Notes: generated from the sequence alone by a model not told the origin. A stretch of DNA of 34,452 nucleotides from Phormidesmis sp. RL_2_1 (GCA_012033015.1 JAAUPS010000019.1:1-34452), one strand, 5' to 3'. Numbered from the stretch's first letter, positions 9,173 to 18,644 are shown. Translations and numbers: made by a program.

Positions 9173-10347
9173 TTACTGCTTTAAGATGTTGGCAACTTTT
9201 TGCGCGATCGCAGCCCAAGAATAGTCCGACTGAACCCGCTCAAACGCTGCTTCTGCCAGCGGTTGGTAAGCTTGAATATTTTGGCAAACGGCCAATAGGG
9301 TCTTGGCCATATCTGCAGCCGAATCTTCTGTGACCAATAGGTGCTGACGGTGGTGAAACGCCTCTAGCCCTCTCATCCCTTCAGGCGTGGAGATCACCAG
9401 CGTTTTACAGGCCAAATAGTCCATGGCCTTGTTTCTCGCGCCCCCAGCCACTGCAGCTTTAGGAAAGGGTAACAGACCGATGTCAGCGTAGTGCAAATGG
9501 GCCAAAAAATCTGCCCGACTTGGTAAAAAACCGGCAAAAGAAAGATTTTTGGGCAGTTTGCTATGGGTTTCTGGGGCTTCTCGGCCAATCACCACCACAT
9601 GAATTTCCTGAGCATGGGCCGTTAGGCACTCGGCAATATCGATTGATCGCGCCACAGACATGTCATTTGTCGGAAATTGAAACGTTTTCGGAGCGACCAC
9701 CACCGCAATTTTGGCAGGCCGCAGTGCTTGGTAGGGATCTGGCTCGCCTGAAAAGTTCAAAATGTCTTCAGGGATGCCATTGCCTAGGCAGTAAATGCGA
9801 TCGCTACTGACACCAAACCATTTTTTGATTCCCTGCACCACGGGCTTCCTGCAGCAATAATGGGTTTACCAGAGAGCACTAACAGACCCTGGGCCAGATA
9901 GGTTTTGACAAGCTGCTTAAGTTCTTGCAATGGCTGTGGTGAAGTGGATAGACGACTCCAATACTCAAAGGCAGAAAGGGTATGAAAATCGAAGACAAGG
10001 GCAGGTTTTGGGATGGTGTTTTGGGGCACAGCAGGTTTTGAGCTGGCTGGCTTTTTAGGAAAGCTACAGGCAATCAGCGCCGCGATCGCAGGCAAGGTTT
10101 CCTGGGCGTACACCACATCTGGCTGAAAATCGACCATGCTCTCGCGAATAGTCTTGATATAGGTGCTCAGGCTCCTATCGCCCACAGAGATACTTCTGGC
10201 ATAGTCCACCGCCGAACAATCGAGCCCTAACTGACACACCTCAAAATGCTCAGCCAAATACAGGCCTAAGTAAAAAGGGCGGGTAAAGGCTCCAAACGGT
10301 TCTTTAGAGTCCAGCGTTGAGACAATCAGTAACCGGCGTCTCATCAC
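9173..10347 (-). CDS. Glycosyltransferase family 4 (group 1), one frame break
   Basis: A GT-B fold glycosyltransferase for exopolysaccharide assembly in the cytoplasm or at the membrane face. The N-terminal half (MMRRRLLIVSTLDSKEPFG) is an acceptor-binding Rossmann domain. The C-terminal half has the donor-side features GVSSDRIYCLGNGI, FAGFLPSRADFLAHLHYADIGLLPF, GARNKAMDYLACKTLVIST and GLEAFHHRQHLLV. The two halves lie in different frames. Adding one base near 9841 joins IIAAGSP to VQGIKKWFG, giving about 391 residues, usual for the family. The GTG/ATG start (10347/10344) immediately follows the stop of the upstream GT2 gene, so the two are translationally close. Donor and acceptor are unknown. 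Confidence 0.88.
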
Positions 10348-11253
10348 TTAGCGCTCCTCTGTAAACGTGGGCGAAGCAGCCAAGTCACGGTAACCAATCA
10401 CCGCGCGCACATAGGGCAAACCCCAATAAGCAAACCAAAAAGGCCCCGAGTGCCTTCTGACAAATGTGGTCCAAGGCCGCAATGGAAACCCTTTGACCCC
10501 TAATACCTTTTTGAAGCGCTCCAACAGCGTTAAGCGGGTATCCACCCAGCTTCCCGAGACACTGTTTTGGGCACATTGGCCAATGTAGCCAGGGGCCAAC
10601 CAAACGCTGCAGCCCTGCTGCTGCGCCCGCAAGCCATAGTCCAAATCACCCAAACTATGCACAAAGCTTTTGTCGATGTTGCCCACTACGTTCGCAACTT
10701 CACGGGGAATCAGCACGCAGTTGCCATACATAGTTTCACATTCGCTAAGGCGATCGCCCGACGGGACAAACTCAAACTTATTCGAGTACCACTTGCGGGT
10801 ACGAATCGCGCCGCCATAGGTAGGCTCTCCCGTAAGTGGATCTTGGGTAGAGCCCACCACTATCGCATTAGCCCTGTTTTGAGCAGCAAGCTCAGCGTGA
10901 CAGGCCAACAAATCGGCAAAGGCATCGGGCCGCAGGATGGTGTCATCATTGAGCCAAAGGTAGTAGTCATAGTCTGCCTTAAGCGCCTCAGCAAAGGCCA
11001 AATGCATACCGCCGCCCCAAAATAAACTGCCGCTGCCTTGAATGACATTCACCTGGGGAAACTGACGATTAACGGCCGCAGTGGTGCCATCCGTACTGCC
11101 GTCATCGACCAAGTACACATCAAAACGAGTGCCTTGCTGATGCAAAGCCGCCAAGCACTCACAGGTTTGCTCTCGCCGGTTATAGCAGGTTAAAAGCACC
11201 GCTAAAGATGGCGCAAGACTTGATTTTTCAGCGAGCCGCGTGTTTTCAGTCAT
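10348..11253 (-). CDS. Glycosyltransferase family 2
   Basis: A GT-A fold glycosyltransferase, probably cytoplasmic, acting on the exopolysaccharide repeat unit. The N-terminal nucleotide-sugar site shows LLTCYNRRE, VDDGSTDGT (residues 49-57) and the metal-binding WLNDDT (100-105). The remainder (HSLGDLDYGLRAQQQG and the FVRRHSGPFWFAYWG tail) is like rhamnosyltransferase-type GT2 proteins. 301 residues is the expected length. It sits between the polymerase-like gene and a GT4 gene, on the same strand, and its stop is adjacent to the next start. The sugar transferred is unknown. Confidence 0.93.
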   Translation of the reverse strand: MTENTRLAEKSSLAPSLAVLLTCYNRREQTCECLAALHQQGTRFDVYLVDDGSTDGTTAAVNRQFPQVNVIQGSGSLFWGGGMHLAFAEALKADYDYYLWLNDDTILRPDAFADLLACHAELAAQNRANAIVVGSTQDPLTGEPTYGGAIRTRKWYSNKFEFVPSGDRLSECETMYGNCVLIPREVANVVGNIDKSFVHSLGDLDYGLRAQQQGCSVWLAPGYIGQCAQNSVSGSWVDTRLTLLERFKKVLGVKGFPLRPWTTFVRRHSGPFWFAYWGLPYVRAVIGYRDLAASPTFTEER

Positions 11254-11364
11254 GTGTTTTCAACAATCGATAAATTAAAAAATCAGGCTTAAAAGGGGAG
11301 ATAACAACAAAATCAAAACAACAAAATTGATCGCCAGGACTCACCATTAGGGATCACAGGCCAT

Positions 11365-11419
11365 ATCCTCTACACATCCTCTACACATCCTCTACGTATC
11401 CTCTACGTATCCTCTAGTG
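11365..11419. repeat. 11-bp tandem repeat, five units, reaching into a stop codon
   Basis: Unit atcctctacac, with later units atcctctacgt and a last atcctctagtg, five in a row. The array begins outside the wzy-like gene and includes its stop codon and last codons (gene end 11403). Confidence 0.9.
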
Positions 11420-12675
11420 TGGTCAGAGCCGTCACCTTCAAGCAAGCGATCAAAATGGCCAATGAAATCAAAATCAGCCATCCTTGGGGCCACATAACAT
11501 TTGAGATAAAGGCCCACAAACAGTAACCCACCACCGAACAGAGTAAGGCCCTTCCTGTGGTTGCCACCTCTTTGTTTTTAACCATAGAGAGCTTGAAAGC
11601 CTCGAACAACAGTACAACCAAAAACCCCACATAGGTCAAAGCGCCTAGCGCTCCCCAAGCGACAAAAGCCCAAACGTATCCGCTATGAGAAGGGACAACT
11701 TCATCGGTCAAGGGGTCAATAACGTTTAATAGCTCAGCCACAAATTCCCATCCCCTTGAACCAAAACCAAACAGCGGTGAATGCTCCATCGTATAGTTGA
11801 TCGTGGGTACCCAGGCGTGCTCTAACCGCCAGCCCAACGTTCCACCACCTTGAGATTCTGCCGCAAAAAAACGATTCACAATGGTTTCACTTGCTGCTGC
11901 CATTCCGGCACCAAGCAGCGCTAACGGCCCGGCAATGCACAAAAACCGATAGAGTGAAATCCGCCAATAAAACCAAGTCGTCAACAAGGGTAAAGATATT
12001 AATAAAGCGGTTCTGGTGCCGTTAAAACAAGCACCAATGGAAAATAAATTAAGAGCGTCCACCGCAGTAGCCCTCGTTTGATGCCCTTTTGTTGCTCAAT
12101 CCACAGCAGCACCAAGGGCAATATGGTGACAAAGCCATTGGCATCTTCGTTGGCACTGCCAAAAATGCCTGAAAGCTGCAGTCTTTCGCCTAACTGTCCG
12201 TAGTTAGACAAGGCACTGCCTAGGCTGCCACCGGCCTGTAAAACGATGCTCGGATATCGCAAAATACCTACGGCAAAGATGACCAATAACATCCATCCAA
12301 TGCTTTTTTTGATTTGTTCAACGGTGATGGGATTAAGCGAGAGGATAATCGCAAAGTAGAGTAAAAACCAAGTGGTGAACCTAACGCTACCAGTAGCGTG
12401 GGTTGGTAAAACCGCCTCGGGCAATGCCACAAGCTGCAGCAAATTAATAGACAGTAAAATGATCGGCGGTAAGCACAATGGCATCAGATGTTTCATTTTT
12501 GCATGGTCTGCCGAGGCAGCAACGCCACAATAGTGAACAGCAAAAAAGGAATGGTGGCTAGCCGAAACAATCTGATAAATGAATTGACGCTCGGCGTTTC
12601 TGCCACCACATGGACTGAGGTGACTAAGTAAAAGCAAAATAGGGGTGTCAGAAAATCTTCAGCTTTAATTTTCAT
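11403..12675 (-). CDS. O-antigen ligase/Wzy polymerase-like membrane protein, two frame breaks
   Basis: A polytopic inner-membrane protein expected to polymerise (Wzy) or transfer (ligase) lipid-linked repeat units in the periplasm. The joined protein of about 424 residues has some 10-12 membrane spans. The family signature TGTRTALL (usual form GSRT/GTRT) precedes the large periplasmic loop that ends in SPLFGFGSRGWEF and PSHSGYVW, including the conserved His. It is split by two one-base losses: at the T5 run on the plus strand (12496-12500), joining TMQK to MKHLMPL, and near 12020, joining LVLVLT to GTRTALLIS. The start ATG (12675) overlaps the end of the upstream GT4 gene by 11 bases. Wzy and ligase cannot be told apart by sequence alone. 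Confidence 0.87.
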
Positions 12676-13951
12676 CGGTCGAATCAGAAAGGGCCACCTC
12701 TTGAAAGAGCCAAGCGTATCGCTTTGCCTGAATAGCTAGCGTAAATTGGGTGATGACGCTTTCTCTCGCCTGTTTTGACAGTATATTTTGCTGTGAGGCA
12801 TCCTTTAAAATAAATCTCATGCCTGCCGCTAAGTCCTGTGCCTCGTAGGGCTTTGCCAAATATCCGTTGTTTTGATGCTCGATCATATCGGGCATCCCAC
12901 CAATATCAAACGCGAGGCAAGGTACCCCACAGGCTAATGCTTCTATGACCGTATTCGCTAGGTTCTCTTGGACAGAGGGCAAGACAAAAATATCTGCGGC
13001 TGAATAGACAAAAGAGAGTGAGAGATCGTCACTAAAACTGCCTAGATAATGGGTCTTAAAGCCAAATTTGGGCGGATCTTTGGGTTCACTGGCCCCGAAG
13101 ATAGCCACCTCTACTGTCTCAGCTAGTTCGGTGTGACTCAAGTGCTGCAGTGCCGCTTGTAAAAGGGGGAAGCCTTTGCGCTGATCGCTCGTCGCCATCA
13201 GGGAACCGAATAAAATTATTTGCTTGTCTTGTGGCAGCCTCAGCGCTGCTCTGGCGACTTTTTTCTCCATGGGCCGATAAACGGCAGGATCAATGCCGTT
13301 GGCAATGCACTCGACTCTGTGTTGGTTCAAAAGCGTGCTGGATTGGGCGCATTTTGTAGCCACTGGCTAGGGGTGACAATGGTTAGGTTAAGGCCCTTAA
13401 AGGCTTTGAGCTTGCGCTGCCAGATCCTATGGGCGAGGTCTTTGGGGTTATGGCTTTGGAGTTGGGGACAACTGTAACAGCGCTCTTGGTAGCGATCGCA
13501 CCCTTGATCGTAATGACATCCGCCGGTAAATGCCCACATATCATGCAGCGTCCAGACGATAGGCTGCGGTAATTTGGCCAAGGTCTCAATTTGGACAAAG
13601 CCATTATTGACCCAATGTAGATTCACCACATCTGGCGCAAGCTGACGCACTTGGCGAGCCACGCCATCGCCTAACCACTGCGGCGAAAAATTTTGTTTCC
13701 GGGCGCTGACGGTATTTTTTCAGCGGCAGTTGATCCAATGTCAGCCGGAGTCCTGCCTGGGCCTGGGTCAGCCCAGAGGTGGCCTTGCCGCCGATCACCT
13801 GTGCATCATCACTTTGCTTGACCTGCACCAACATTTGCGAAACCAGCCTGTCGGCAATCGCTTCGGTGCGCTGCAATCCCTGATGCAGCCGAAAAGCTGC
13901 TCGCGCGGCACCGCCATCGGTGTCAGAAGTACTTACAATTAAGGCTTTCAT
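12665..13951 (-). CDS. Glycosyltransferase family 4, two frame breaks
   Basis: A GT-B glycosyltransferase of the exopolysaccharide cluster. The start at 13951 reads MKALIVSTSDTDGGAARAAF, a typical GT4 glycine-rich acceptor loop. Later come VNLHWVNNGFVQIETL, WTLHDMWAFTGGCHYD with a Cys-rich stretch (CDRYQERCYSCPQL), IANGIDPAVYRP and the donor site SAADIFVLPSVQENLANTVIEALACGVP. Frame breaks occur at the A5 run 13686-13690 (one extra base; corrected reading ETKFSPQWLGDG) and at the T4 run 13354-13357 (one missing; corrected reading SQWLQKCAQSSTLL). The corrected protein is about 428 residues. The TLHDMW and C-rich segment are common in GT4 enzymes of the WcaC-like kind; that subtype is inferred. 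Confidence 0.87.
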
Positions 13952-14025
13952 GGGGTTTTTTAGATCACATCCACAGCACGAAACATTATTAGCCGCCGTC
14001 GGGCGATCGCCAATGGAGCTGATCG

Positions 14026-16290
14026 TTAACGACTGCCAGAGGTGGCATCCACTTTCATCACATCTGCCGAGATGTCAATATCAGCATGGGCAGAAGAGGC
14101 CCCCACCCGGTAAGCATTTTCTCGCGGAGAAACGCCGTAGGGTTCATACTCGGGTAAGGTGCCATTGACGACGATGCCTAAAACATTTTGGTGCGATCGC
14201 TCAATCAGCTCTTTGCAATAATTAGCGCTGGCCGCATCGGCGATCTCGGGTCTGACCACTAATAGCAACCCATCCGACATCTTTCCTAGCACCGAGGTGA
14301 TGGCGCCGCCACTGAGCGGCGGCGAATCGAGAATAATATAGTCAAATTGAGCCTGAAAAACCTCTAGCAGCTTGAGCATCCGCTGGGAATCGAGTAGGGC
14401 CACAGGGTTGGGCAGTGGCGTTCCCGCCAGCATCACCATCAGGTTGGGCATGACCTCTGTAATCGAATGATTCAAAGAACTCTGACCGGCTAACATATCG
14501 CTTAAGCCACTTCTAGCACCGCTGGCTGAACCACTGGCCGTGCCGTTTGCCGTGCCCATTTGATCAGGGATTTGCCACACCCAATGCTGGATCGGACGAA
14601 TTAAATCAGCATCAATGAGCAGTACCCGTTGGCCCGTTTGAGCCATAGAGGCTGCCAAATTACTGGCCACGGTAGACTTGCCTTCATTGGCCACTGAACT
14701 GGTCACCACGATAGTTTTAGGTGGGTTTTCAGTACTAAAAAACTTGAGATTGTTGCGAAGCATATGAAACGCTTCACTGTAGGGAGAAAAGTTGGCATTG
14801 GAGACCACAACTCGCGGAATCATGCGCTCATCGTTACCCCGACGGCGTGCGATCGCACCGGTTTCGCCAAAGCTAGGGATAATCCCCAAAACAGATAGGC
14901 CAAAACTGTCTTTGGCATCCTCGACACTTTTAATCGATTTATCACGCGCGGCTAACAAAAAGGCCACCGAAATCGCCATCAGCGTGCCCAGCATCGTACC
15001 AGCCGCCAAATACAGATTCAAAGGTGAGCTCGCACCCAATACCTCAGCAGGCTGAATAATCCGAACGTTGCCAACGTTTTGATTTTCTACCACCAGAACT
15101 TCTTGCAGTCTTTGGAGTAGCAGGCTATAGGTTGATTGAGCGGCTTCTAGCTGACGCTCTAGCTGGCGTTGCTCTTGCTCTAATTGAGGCAATATATTGG
15201 CCCGATTGGCATAGGAATCTCTGGCTGAAAGGAGTACCTGTGCCTGATTACGCAGACCGTTTAGCTGAGCTTCTAACCGGATATAGTCACCGACTAAATC
15301 AATTTCAGCCTCGCCGAGCTGCAGGTTGGTAGGCACATTGCCAGACTCAATAGCAACATCACCCACTCGATCGCTCAGCAATTGAGATAGGTTATCGAGC
15401 CTATTTTGTAAATCTACAATCGTAGGGTGCTGATCTTGAAAGCGAACTCGCTCAGTGGCTAACTCAGATTCTACCTGTTGATACTCACGAAGAACCTGCT
15501 GAACCCCTTCTGATTGGCTAACTGCAGTGGCGGCTAGGGCTGTTTGAGGATTGCGACCAACGCGATCGCGGAAAATATTAAACTGAGCCTGCGTATCTGA
15601 GAGCTGGGAGTTAATATCCGTAATTTTGTCAGTGACATCACTCAAAGCGAACACTGTTTTAGTCGTTTCTTCATCTAAAGCAACGATTTGATTGCGCTCT
15701 TTAAAATCACGTAACGCCGCTTCAGCCTGTAGCGCTCGCTGCTCAGCATCCGGCAGTTGCTTTTCAATAAACTCACGAGCAGCCACCGCCTCAGCCCGAT
15801 TCTCCCGTAAATGCTGCTCCAAATATACCGCCATCAGCGTATCCACCGCATATTTGGCGATTTCAGCCTCTTCTAGGCGAATCACCACCTGCAAAATATC
15901 GGTTTCCGACTCATGCGTGATATCCAGCTTAGACAACAACGCCTGAGGATCGACAAGTTCGTCCTCAGCATCTCGTAGATTAAGCCGCTCAATCGTCTCC
16001 CTAATCACCGGTACCGTACGCATTAGCCCAATTTCTGTCGAAATTGGATTGCTGATGCCATCTAGAGAACTCAACTTGCCACGCTCATCTGCCAATCCGG
16101 CCAATACTGAGGTATCGTCTTGCCTTTTGACCCGCACTTTTCCCTCAGCCGTATACAGAGGGTCCTTTAAAAAACCAACTGTACCAACCGCCGCCGCAGT
16201 CACCCCAAAAGCAAAGAGCGCAGGCAACCACTGTCGTCTCAAAATTCGCCAGTAGTGGGCCAAATCTATCTCTGTATTTTCTGCCTGCAT
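14026..16290 (-). CDS. Wzc-type polysaccharide copolymerase and BY-kinase
   Basis: An inner-membrane protein controlling chain length and export of polysaccharide, autophosphorylating on tyrosine. The 754 residues show the Wzz domain (IDLAHYWRILRRQWLPALF, first membrane span at about 18-40), a long coiled-coil periplasmic region (about 100-430), a second span (LYLAAGTMLGTLMAISVAF) and a cytoplasmic kinase domain. That domain has Walker A (SSVANEGKST, about 533-542), Walker A' (VLLIDADLIRP) and Walker B (YIILDSPP, about 650). The C-terminal tail has only three tyrosines (in EYEPYGVSPRENAY), fewer than the cluster of classic Wzc, so strong multisite phosphorylation is less certain. A clear SD (GAGGGG) precedes the ATG. 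It lies next to its export partner. Confidence 0.95.
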   Translation of the reverse strand: MQAENTEIDLAHYWRILRRQWLPALFAFGVTAAAVGTVGFLKDPLYTAEGKVRVKRQDDTSVLAGLADERGKLSSLDGISNPISTEIGLMRTVPVIRETIERLNLRDAEDELVDPQALLSKLDITHESETDILQVVIRLEEAEIAKYAVDTLMAVYLEQHLRENRAEAVAAREFIEKQLPDAEQRALQAEAALRDFKERNQIVALDEETTKTVFALSDVTDKITDINSQLSDTQAQFNIFRDRVGRNPQTALAATAVSQSEGVQQVLREYQQVESELATERVRFQDQHPTIVDLQNRLDNLSQLLSDRVGDVAIESGNVPTNLQLGEAEIDLVGDYIRLEAQLNGLRNQAQVLLSARDSYANRANILPQLEQEQRQLERQLEAAQSTYSLLLQRLQEVLVVENQNVGNVRIIQPAEVLGASSPLNLYLAAGTMLGTLMAISVAFLLAARDKSIKSVEDAKDSFGLSVLGIIPSFGETGAIARRRGNDERMIPRVVVSNANFSPYSEAFHMLRNNLKFFSTENPPKTIVVTSSVANEGKSTVASNLAASMAQTGQRVLLIDADLIRPIQHWVWQIPDQMGTANGTASGSASGARSGLSDMLAGQSSLNHSITEVMPNLMVMLAGTPLPNPVALLDSQRMLKLLEVFQAQFDYIILDSPPLSGGAITSVLGKMSDGLLLVVRPEIADAASANYCKELIERSHQNVLGIVVNGTLPEYEPYGVSPRENAYRVGASSAHADIDISADVMKVDATSGSR

Positions 16291-16351
16291 AAAATTCCCC
16301 TCTCGCGCCTTTTCCCTACCGCCTCATGTTTCCGCCGTTGATCAAACAGAG

Positions 16352-17499
16352 CTAGTCAAACAAATCAACCAGCAGCCTAAAAGGAGACAAAATAGTCCCA
16401 ATAGGGCCTAACAAACCATCTACATTGTCAGAAAACGTAGCTCGCCCTGAACGATTTACCACAATCACATCGTTATTACGCAGTGACGGATTGGTATTTT
16501 CATTGATACCCTCATCAAAAGCAACCGGAATAGTCCGCTGAGAAACCGTTCCATCTGGGTTAAGTCGAACCAACTCAACCGCACTGACATCGGCTCTACG
16601 GGGGTCAAATCCGCCTGCCGCGAGCAGCGCCTGATTGAGTGGGGCGTTAGGAGAAATTTCTAATGTCCCAGGAGCAGCTACTTCACCGACGACCGTTACA
16701 CGAATAGAAGACGGCGAAAATTAGCTGCTGAAAGTTGGGTAAGCTCTTCAGCAGTAAGGGCTGCAGCAGTCGGAATCCTAATCGCATCCCCATGGCGCAG
16801 AGTGATATCATCTTGAATTTGGCCCGTTTGCAAAAGCTCCCAAAGGTTTAACACCATGACTTGCTCTCTGCCGCCGGGCTGAATGCGACTCACTTCAACT
16901 TGCCGAACATTGGCTTTGTCAGTAATACCACCAGCCAACTGAATGGCTTCGATCACTGTAGGCCATTCTACAGCGGTGCCCAGTTCGCCATCCATCAGCG
17001 AAATCTCATAAGCACCGGGCTGATTCACTTCTCCTGATATCCCAATTTGGATAGGGCGAGGCACTATCAAATCCAGGGTTACCAAAGGCGTTTTAAGGTA
17101 AGAGCGGTAAGCCATCCCAATAGCTTGGGTGGCATCTTGTAGGGTTAGTCCGGTAACCGGTAACCGGCCAATCAACGGCAGATTTAATGAACCATCGATA
17201 GCAACTTGGGTTTCGCCATTATACTCAGGGACATTGAAAAAGACTAAAGAGAGTCGATCACCAGGGCCGAGTACATAGCTAGAATTCTGCCCGAAATCTT
17301 GATTGGAGTTTGGGCTCGAACTAGGACTCGAACGAGAAGGCGTGTTAGACGATTGGCCAGACAAATTGGGAAGTGCGCCGTCTTCTTGTGCTGCAGCAGA
17401 GAGCGGTAGCACAAGAGAGCCTACCAGGCTCATACATCCGCAGAGGCTGAAAACGAGTTTCAAAGAGAAGTTGAGCATTACAGAATTTGGCACATGCAC
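16352..17499 (-). CDS. Wza-type polysaccharide export protein (SLBB), one frame break
   Basis: An outer-envelope export channel for exopolysaccharide, partner of the Wzc-type protein. The start is GTG 17499 or, more likely, ATG 17478, giving a signal peptide (FSLKLVFSLCGC to SAAAQE). The Poly_export domain follows (YVLGPGDRLSLVFFNVPEYNG), then a first SLBB domain (IQIGISGEVNQPGAYEI) and a second one (RVTVVGEVAAPGTLEISPN) across the frame break. The break is at the A4 run 16717-16720 on the plus strand. Adding one base joins AANFS to PSSIRVTVVGEV, and the downstream frame is open to the stop at 16352. Corrected length is about 382 residues. It is the first gene of the cluster in transcription order. 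Confidence 0.92.
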
Positions 17500-17778
17500 A
17501 TTACATTGATATGTCGTTTACTCGGGGTGTCATGTTCCCCAAAAGCTTGACCCAAAAGCTGAACCCAAAAGCTGAACCCAGTGTGCGAAACGTATCCGTC
17601 GATTAAGCGCCCTATCAATCAAGCGATCTATCCCCATTAGGCTATATCGCTCAAGCCTCAGTATAAACCTGTCCATCAAAAAACTAAAAACGATCTGACT
17701 CGATTGTTCCCCTTGGCTTAAACTTTCCCCTCATCCATTTTCTAAATCTAAAGCGGCTTCACCCTAAAGCAGCTTCAC

Positions 17779-17876
17779 TATCTGAACTTGACATCTGACT
17801 ATCTGACTAAACTTGACATCTGACTAAACTTGACATCTGACTATCTGACTATCTGACTATCTGACTAAAACTTGAC
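17779..17876. repeat. Compound tandem repeat of CTTGACATCTGACTA and ATCTGACT
   Basis: Three long units begin with cttgacatctgacta, with a variable number of the 8-bp unit atctgact nested in them (one, none and three extra copies), and the array closes with a fourth cttgac. TTGACA in each unit mimics a -35 hexamer, but no matching -10 was found. Confidence 0.85.
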
Positions 17877-17933
17877 AATCAACCGTAAATTGACAGTCAG
17901 ATTCATTGCTTTTGACGTTGCAAGTGCAGCTAT

Positions 17934-17967
17934 CTCTTCAGCCATGTCACCTAGCATGGCTGAAGAG
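17934..17967. repeat. Perfect 13-bp inverted repeat
   Basis: Arms ctcttcagccatg and catggctgaagag are exact complements around an 8-base spacer. It is not followed by a T run on either strand, so it is not a standard terminator. It could be an operator or a hairpin in an untranslated leader. Confidence 0.85.
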
Positions 17968-18096
17968 CAAAACAGAAGTGCTTTAGCCGTTTTGATAGCA
18001 GTGCTGTTCGCCATCTATTCGAGAGAACAACAACACATCACTCACGTGCTAAAGTTGTGAGCCTATATCTTGCAATTATCTTGCAATAAGCCCTAA

Positions 18097-18513
18097 CTAC
18101 AGAGATATTGTTTCAATTAACGGACAAATGTCTCCTGGCTGAGGCTGAAGCTGAGCGGATGCCCAGCGATCTCGATACTGCTCTAGTTCCTGCTTAAATG
18201 CGCTCATCTCTTGAATTTGAGCCTCAAGCTGATCGATTTTCTCTTGCAGACGCGACTGTACCAAATCACAAGGCACATTGCCTTTTTTGTAAACATTGAG
18301 AATATCGCCAACATCTTCTAACGAAAACCCCAAGGACTGCGCCTTTTTGATGAACCGCACCTGCTGCACTGCGTCCAAATTGTAATAGCGATAGCCGTTC
18401 TCACCCCGCTCAGACGCCAATAAGTTCAGGCTTTCGTAGTAGCGCAGAGCACCTACAGCAGCGCCCGTCTGCTTAGCCACTTCACCGATTTTTAGACGTG
18501 TTTCAATCGTCAT
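18097..18513 (-). CDS. MerR-family metal-responsive regulator
   Basis: A dimeric DNA-binding activator that twists promoters with long spacers when it binds a metal. The 138 residues show the winged helix-turn-helix (LKIGEVAKQTGAAVGALRYY, about 7-26, and GYRYYNLDAVQQVRFIKKA), the dimerising coiled coil (about 85-118) and a C-terminal metal loop. Cysteines are at 82 (NVPCDLV) and 130 (DICPLIE). Cys at this first position is typical of divalent-metal sensors (ZntR, CadR, PbrR, MerR), while CueR-type copper sensors have Ser. The middle Cys of MerR is absent here. An SD (AAGGAG) sits about ten bases before the ATG. It is divergent from two multicopper oxidases and has its own operator upstream, so copper or a divalent metal is the likely signal. 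Confidence 0.93.
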   Translation of the reverse strand: MTIETRLKIGEVAKQTGAAVGALRYYESLNLLASERGENGYRYYNLDAVQQVRFIKKAQSLGFSLEDVGDILNVYKKGNVPCDLVQSRLQEKIDQLEAQIQEMSAFKQELEQYRDRWASAQLQPQPGDICPLIETISL

Positions 18514-18555
18514 AAATCTGCTCTCCTTACCAAGCTCACTACTAGTTTAAAGCCT

Positions 18556-18597
18556 TTGGCAAGCTAGTCTACAGTCTCTAGTAGACTACGGAGTCAA
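18556..18597. promoter_or_regulatory. Near-symmetrical MerR-type operator with divergent 20-bp-spacer promoters
   Basis: A perfect dyad (TAGTCTAC, 8 bases, GTAGACTA; 18565-18588) lies between promoter elements on both strands. On the minus strand TTGACT (18592-18597) and TAGACT (18566-18571) are 20 bp apart, leading to merR. On the plus strand TTGGCA (18556-18561) and TAGACT (18582-18587) are also 20 bp apart, leading to the first oxidase. A lengthened 19-20 bp spacer with a central dyad is the hallmark of MerR-controlled promoters. The minus-strand form recalls the PbrR/CadR/ZntR operator (from memory). Confidence 0.8.
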
Positions 18598-18644
18598 TCC
18601 TTGATTTCATACCTATTTCACGACTGGCTGTCACACTAAAGGTT

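Larger units (their letters stand above)
17500..18096. other. Intergenic region upstream of the exopolysaccharide cluster
   Basis: Nearly 600 bases between the end of the merR gene and the start of the export gene, both on the minus strand. The promoter of the polysaccharide cluster is expected here, but I cannot single out a box. The stretch holds a triple CCAAAAGCTGAAC-like repeat (17538-17580), the TTGACATCTGACTA array (17779-17876) and a perfect inverted repeat (17934-17967). A 62-residue reading frame (17872-18060, plus) lies across the inverted repeat, without ribosome site or recognisable features; I do not call it a gene. Confidence 0.6.

Noticed and set aside
9784-9841. Two overlapping independent glycosyltransferase genes
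   Set aside because: The two frames carry complementary halves of one GT-B enzyme and join cleanly with one added base, so one gene is more likely.
17872-18060. 62-residue plus-strand ORF
   Set aside because: No ribosome site or recognisable features, and its middle is the perfect inverted repeat, so it is more likely a chance frame.
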